From contig CP070669.1 of assembly GCA_020351835.1 (NCBI GenBank), positions 1,440,488-1,484,695 on the forward strand: 44,208 bases of DNA. Reading direction: 5' to 3'. The notes beneath the pieces are model-generated. The model worked only from the letters and a program-made list of their open reading frames with translations. It did no database searches and was not told the DNA's origin. A program made the position numbers and the translations under genes. The stretch's first letter is position 1. The number at the start of each line of letters is the position of its first letter. The DNA is from Nitrospirota bacterium. GTDB taxonomy: Bacteria > Nitrospirota > Thermodesulfovibrionia > Thermodesulfovibrionales > BMS3Bbin05. Shown here one piece after another: positions 43,086-44,208 of this stretch.

Positions 43086-43114
43086 ACTTTAATTGCGCAA
43101 TGAACGCATGTCAA
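43086..43114 (-). promoter_or_regulatory. sigma-70-like promoter, probably giving a leaderless GTG transcript
   Basis: Minus strand TTGACA (43114-43109), 17 bp, TAAAGT (43091-43086), then 6 nt to the GTG at 43079, where transcription should begin. Confidence 0.6.
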
Positions 43115-43244
43115 CTTCAAATTATAATTATAAGGTCATGCATCTAAAGAGAAATCGTGAAACCATACGGCATGAGAACCGTCGATTTAACATGATAAAA
43201 GCGGATTGGATGCCACTTTAAACTCCTCCCTGCACAATAAGCTC

Positions 43245-43273
43245 TTGAACTAATACACCGATTATCGTATTAT
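43245..43273 (+). promoter_or_regulatory. sigma-70-like promoter of the hexaheme cytochrome, with a leader of about 90 nt
   Basis: TTGAAC (43245-43250), 17 bp, TATTAT (43268-43273). The expected leader (about 43280-43368) contains CAGGCT and AGCCTG as a 6-bp stem with an 8-nt loop. The remaining gap from 43115 shows no gene. Confidence 0.6.
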
Positions 43274-43368
43274 ACCATCCAATTATCAGGCTGATGATAA
43301 AGCCTGTAGTCAGGGGGATAAGGCACAGATATTTCCATCAGGCCACATCACTATTAAGAGGGAGGACC

Positions 43369-44139
43369 ATGAAAAAGAGTTCTATTCTTACCACTGCTAT
43401 TATTTTGATTCTTACCATGTCTATCATCGCCGGCGCATCCGGCACAACAAAACCTTCTGAGTATGGCACCATAGTCATAAATAACTTCTCTCAAAAGGCG
43501 GGATTGACGCCGGTAGTATTTGACCACTGGCTTCATCGGGCCAAGTTCACATGCCGGCTTTGCCATGTAGATATGCTTTTCAGTATGAGGGCTGGGGATA
43601 CCAAGGTCTCTGCACAGGATAATATGGATGGCCTCTTTTGCGGTTCCTGCCATAATGGTAATATGGCATTTGATTCTTGTTCAAAAGACATGTCAGATAT
43701 GAAGAAATGCGATGTATGCCATTCCAAAGGGAAGAGCGTTAAAAAGAAATATGTGTTTGAAACGTTTACCGCAAAGTTTCCTAAGGCTCAGTTCGGTAAC
43801 AATATAGACTGGGAAAAGGCCGCCTCTCAAGGGCTTGTCAAGCTTGTTGATTATGTAGAGGGGATATCGCTTGAGAGGCCGGAAAGGAGAATGGTCGCGG
43901 ATTTTACGATAAAACCAAAAGGTCATGACGTAAATGAGATAATCTTCTCCCATAAAAAGCATGCCAGATGGAATGGCTGTGAGGTCTGCCACCCGGAGAT
44001 ATTTGCCGGCGGTAAGAAAGGAAAGATGAAATACACAATGGATGACATCAGAAAAAAGCAATTTTGCGGTGTCTGCCATACCACGATCGCATTTCCGCTT
44101 GAAGCTTGTGATCGTTGCCATTCTAAAAAGGTCAAGTAG
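43369..44139 (+). CDS. hexaheme c-type cytochrome (two c7-type triheme domains)
   Basis: 256 residues from ATG 43369, fixed by GGGAGGA just upstream. A Sec signal peptide (about 1-25) is followed by two homologous triheme domains. The first (about 50-125) has CRLCH, CGSCH and CDVCH; the second (about 190-255) has CEVCH, CGVCH and CDRCH. Each is preceded by the distal-ligand motif FxHxxH (FDHWLH, FSHKKH), and each keeps a Met between hemes 1 and 2, allowing His-Met ligation as in the nanowire-type cytochromes of Geobacter. Periplasmic electron transfer is the expected role. A further exported-protein gene starts 2 nt downstream. Confidence 0.92.
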   Translation: MKKSSILTTAIILILTMSIIAGASGTTKPSEYGTIVINNFSQKAGLTPVVFDHWLHRAKFTCRLCHVDMLFSMRAGDTKVSAQDNMDGLFCGSCHNGNMAFDSCSKDMSDMKKCDVCHSKGKSVKKKYVFETFTAKFPKAQFGNNIDWEKAASQGLVKLVDYVEGISLERPERRMVADFTIKPKGHDVNEIIFSHKKHARWNGCEVCHPEIFAGGKKGKMKYTMDDIRKKQFCGVCHTTIAFPLEACDRCHSKKVK

Positions 44140-44141
44140 CT

Positions 44142-44208
44142 TTGAGCAAGTTTGTAAAGAGACTCCTATGTCCGACGCTGTTAGTACTATTGCTAATAAG
44201 CAGCGTCA
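44142..44208 (+). CDS. start of an exported or membrane protein (truncated by the window edge)
   Basis: From a TTG at 44142, 2 nt after the hexaheme gene stop, the frame reads MSKFVKRLLCPTLLVLLLIS and remains open to the window end. Basic residues followed by a hydrophobic run are those of a signal peptide or membrane anchor. AAGG near 44127-44131 could serve as ribosome binding site. Only 22 codons are visible, so the product is unknown; linkage suggests it is cotranscribed with the cytochrome. Confidence 0.5.
   Translation, partial: MSKFVKRLLCPTLLVLLLISSV

Noticed and set aside
43280-43368. c-di-GMP (GEMM) riboswitch in the hexaheme leader
   Set aside because: The leader has a suitable length and AAAGCC occurs, but the conserved GEMM core (the GGCAAACC and GACGCAAAGCC blocks) is not present; only a 6-bp stem is visible.
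44170-44208. ATG 44170 as start of the last gene
   Set aside because: That frame is open, but the TTG 44142 frame gives a convincing signal peptide and sits 2 nt after the upstream stop.

Overview
The window reads as ordinary, gene-dense chromosome of a Gram-negative bacterium. Outer-membrane biogenesis genes (LolCE/LolD, an LpxL-type acyltransferase), lipid-linked sugar genes and periplasmic c-type cytochromes are all present. Split-Soret-like and c7-type multiheme cytochromes, DUF3047, DUF255, a LonB-type protease and the two rSAM/selenodomain-associated transferases together suggest an anaerobic or facultative lineage near Desulfobacterota or Nitrospirota. That placement is inference; there is no rRNA here. 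I found no rRNA or tRNA gene, CRISPR array, insertion sequence or phage module, and no obvious frameshifted gene.

Layout. (1) 75-1028: an AT-rich zinc-ribbon membrane protein, compositionally unlike its neighbours. (2) 1106-3803, minus: yceD-rpmF-plsX-fabH, a classic L32/fatty-acid operon. (3) 4134-9306, plus: a zinc-ribbon response regulator, then lysS-lolC/E-lolD and a flippase-like membrane protein. (4) 9312-13028, minus: GT2 - YdjC-type deacetylase - ArnT-like transferase - methyltransferase, resembling the Francisella FlmF1/NaxD/FlmK lipid A amino-sugar route. (5) 13221-19796, plus: nitrilase, TrmN6-like methyltransferase, YprB-like exonuclease, Xer recombinase, LonB-like protease, lipid A acyltransferase. 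(6) 19911-27368: small triheme cytochrome, then a chemosensory set (PATAN response regulator, CheY, CheW, CheA-REC; on the minus strand an unknown four-Cys protein and an MCP) with no CheR or CheB. (7) 27461-29969, minus: two small unknown proteins, a CMD-family protein and two selenodomain-associated transferases. (8) 30074-32154: ZIP transporter, WrbA-like flavodoxin, DUF3047. (9) 32254-39176, plus: a 1451-aa protein ending in PPDK-type ATP-grasp and phosphohistidine domains, a Crp/Fnr regulator and a DUF255 thioredoxin-domain protein. (10) 39280-44208: small unknown protein, Lpd-like flavoenzyme, lipoprotein, Tat-type split-Soret-like cytochrome, small exported protein, hexaheme cytochrome and the beginning of another exported protein.

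Regulation. Sigma-70-like promoters with near-consensus TTGACW and TATAAT-like boxes at 16-18 bp are readable before many transcription units. Most genes have a GGAGG-type ribosome binding site, but several single genes have their -10 box only 5-10 nt before the start codon and no Shine-Dalgarno, so they are probably leaderless.

Most interesting: the giant dikinase-like protein, which lacks a PEP-binding barrel; the amino-sugar transfer operon with an extra methyltransferase; the leaderless promoter class; the CheR/CheB-less chemosensory cluster with its unknown partner and 21-bp phased repeats; and the pair of related c7-type cytochromes, one of which has lost a distal heme-ligand histidine.
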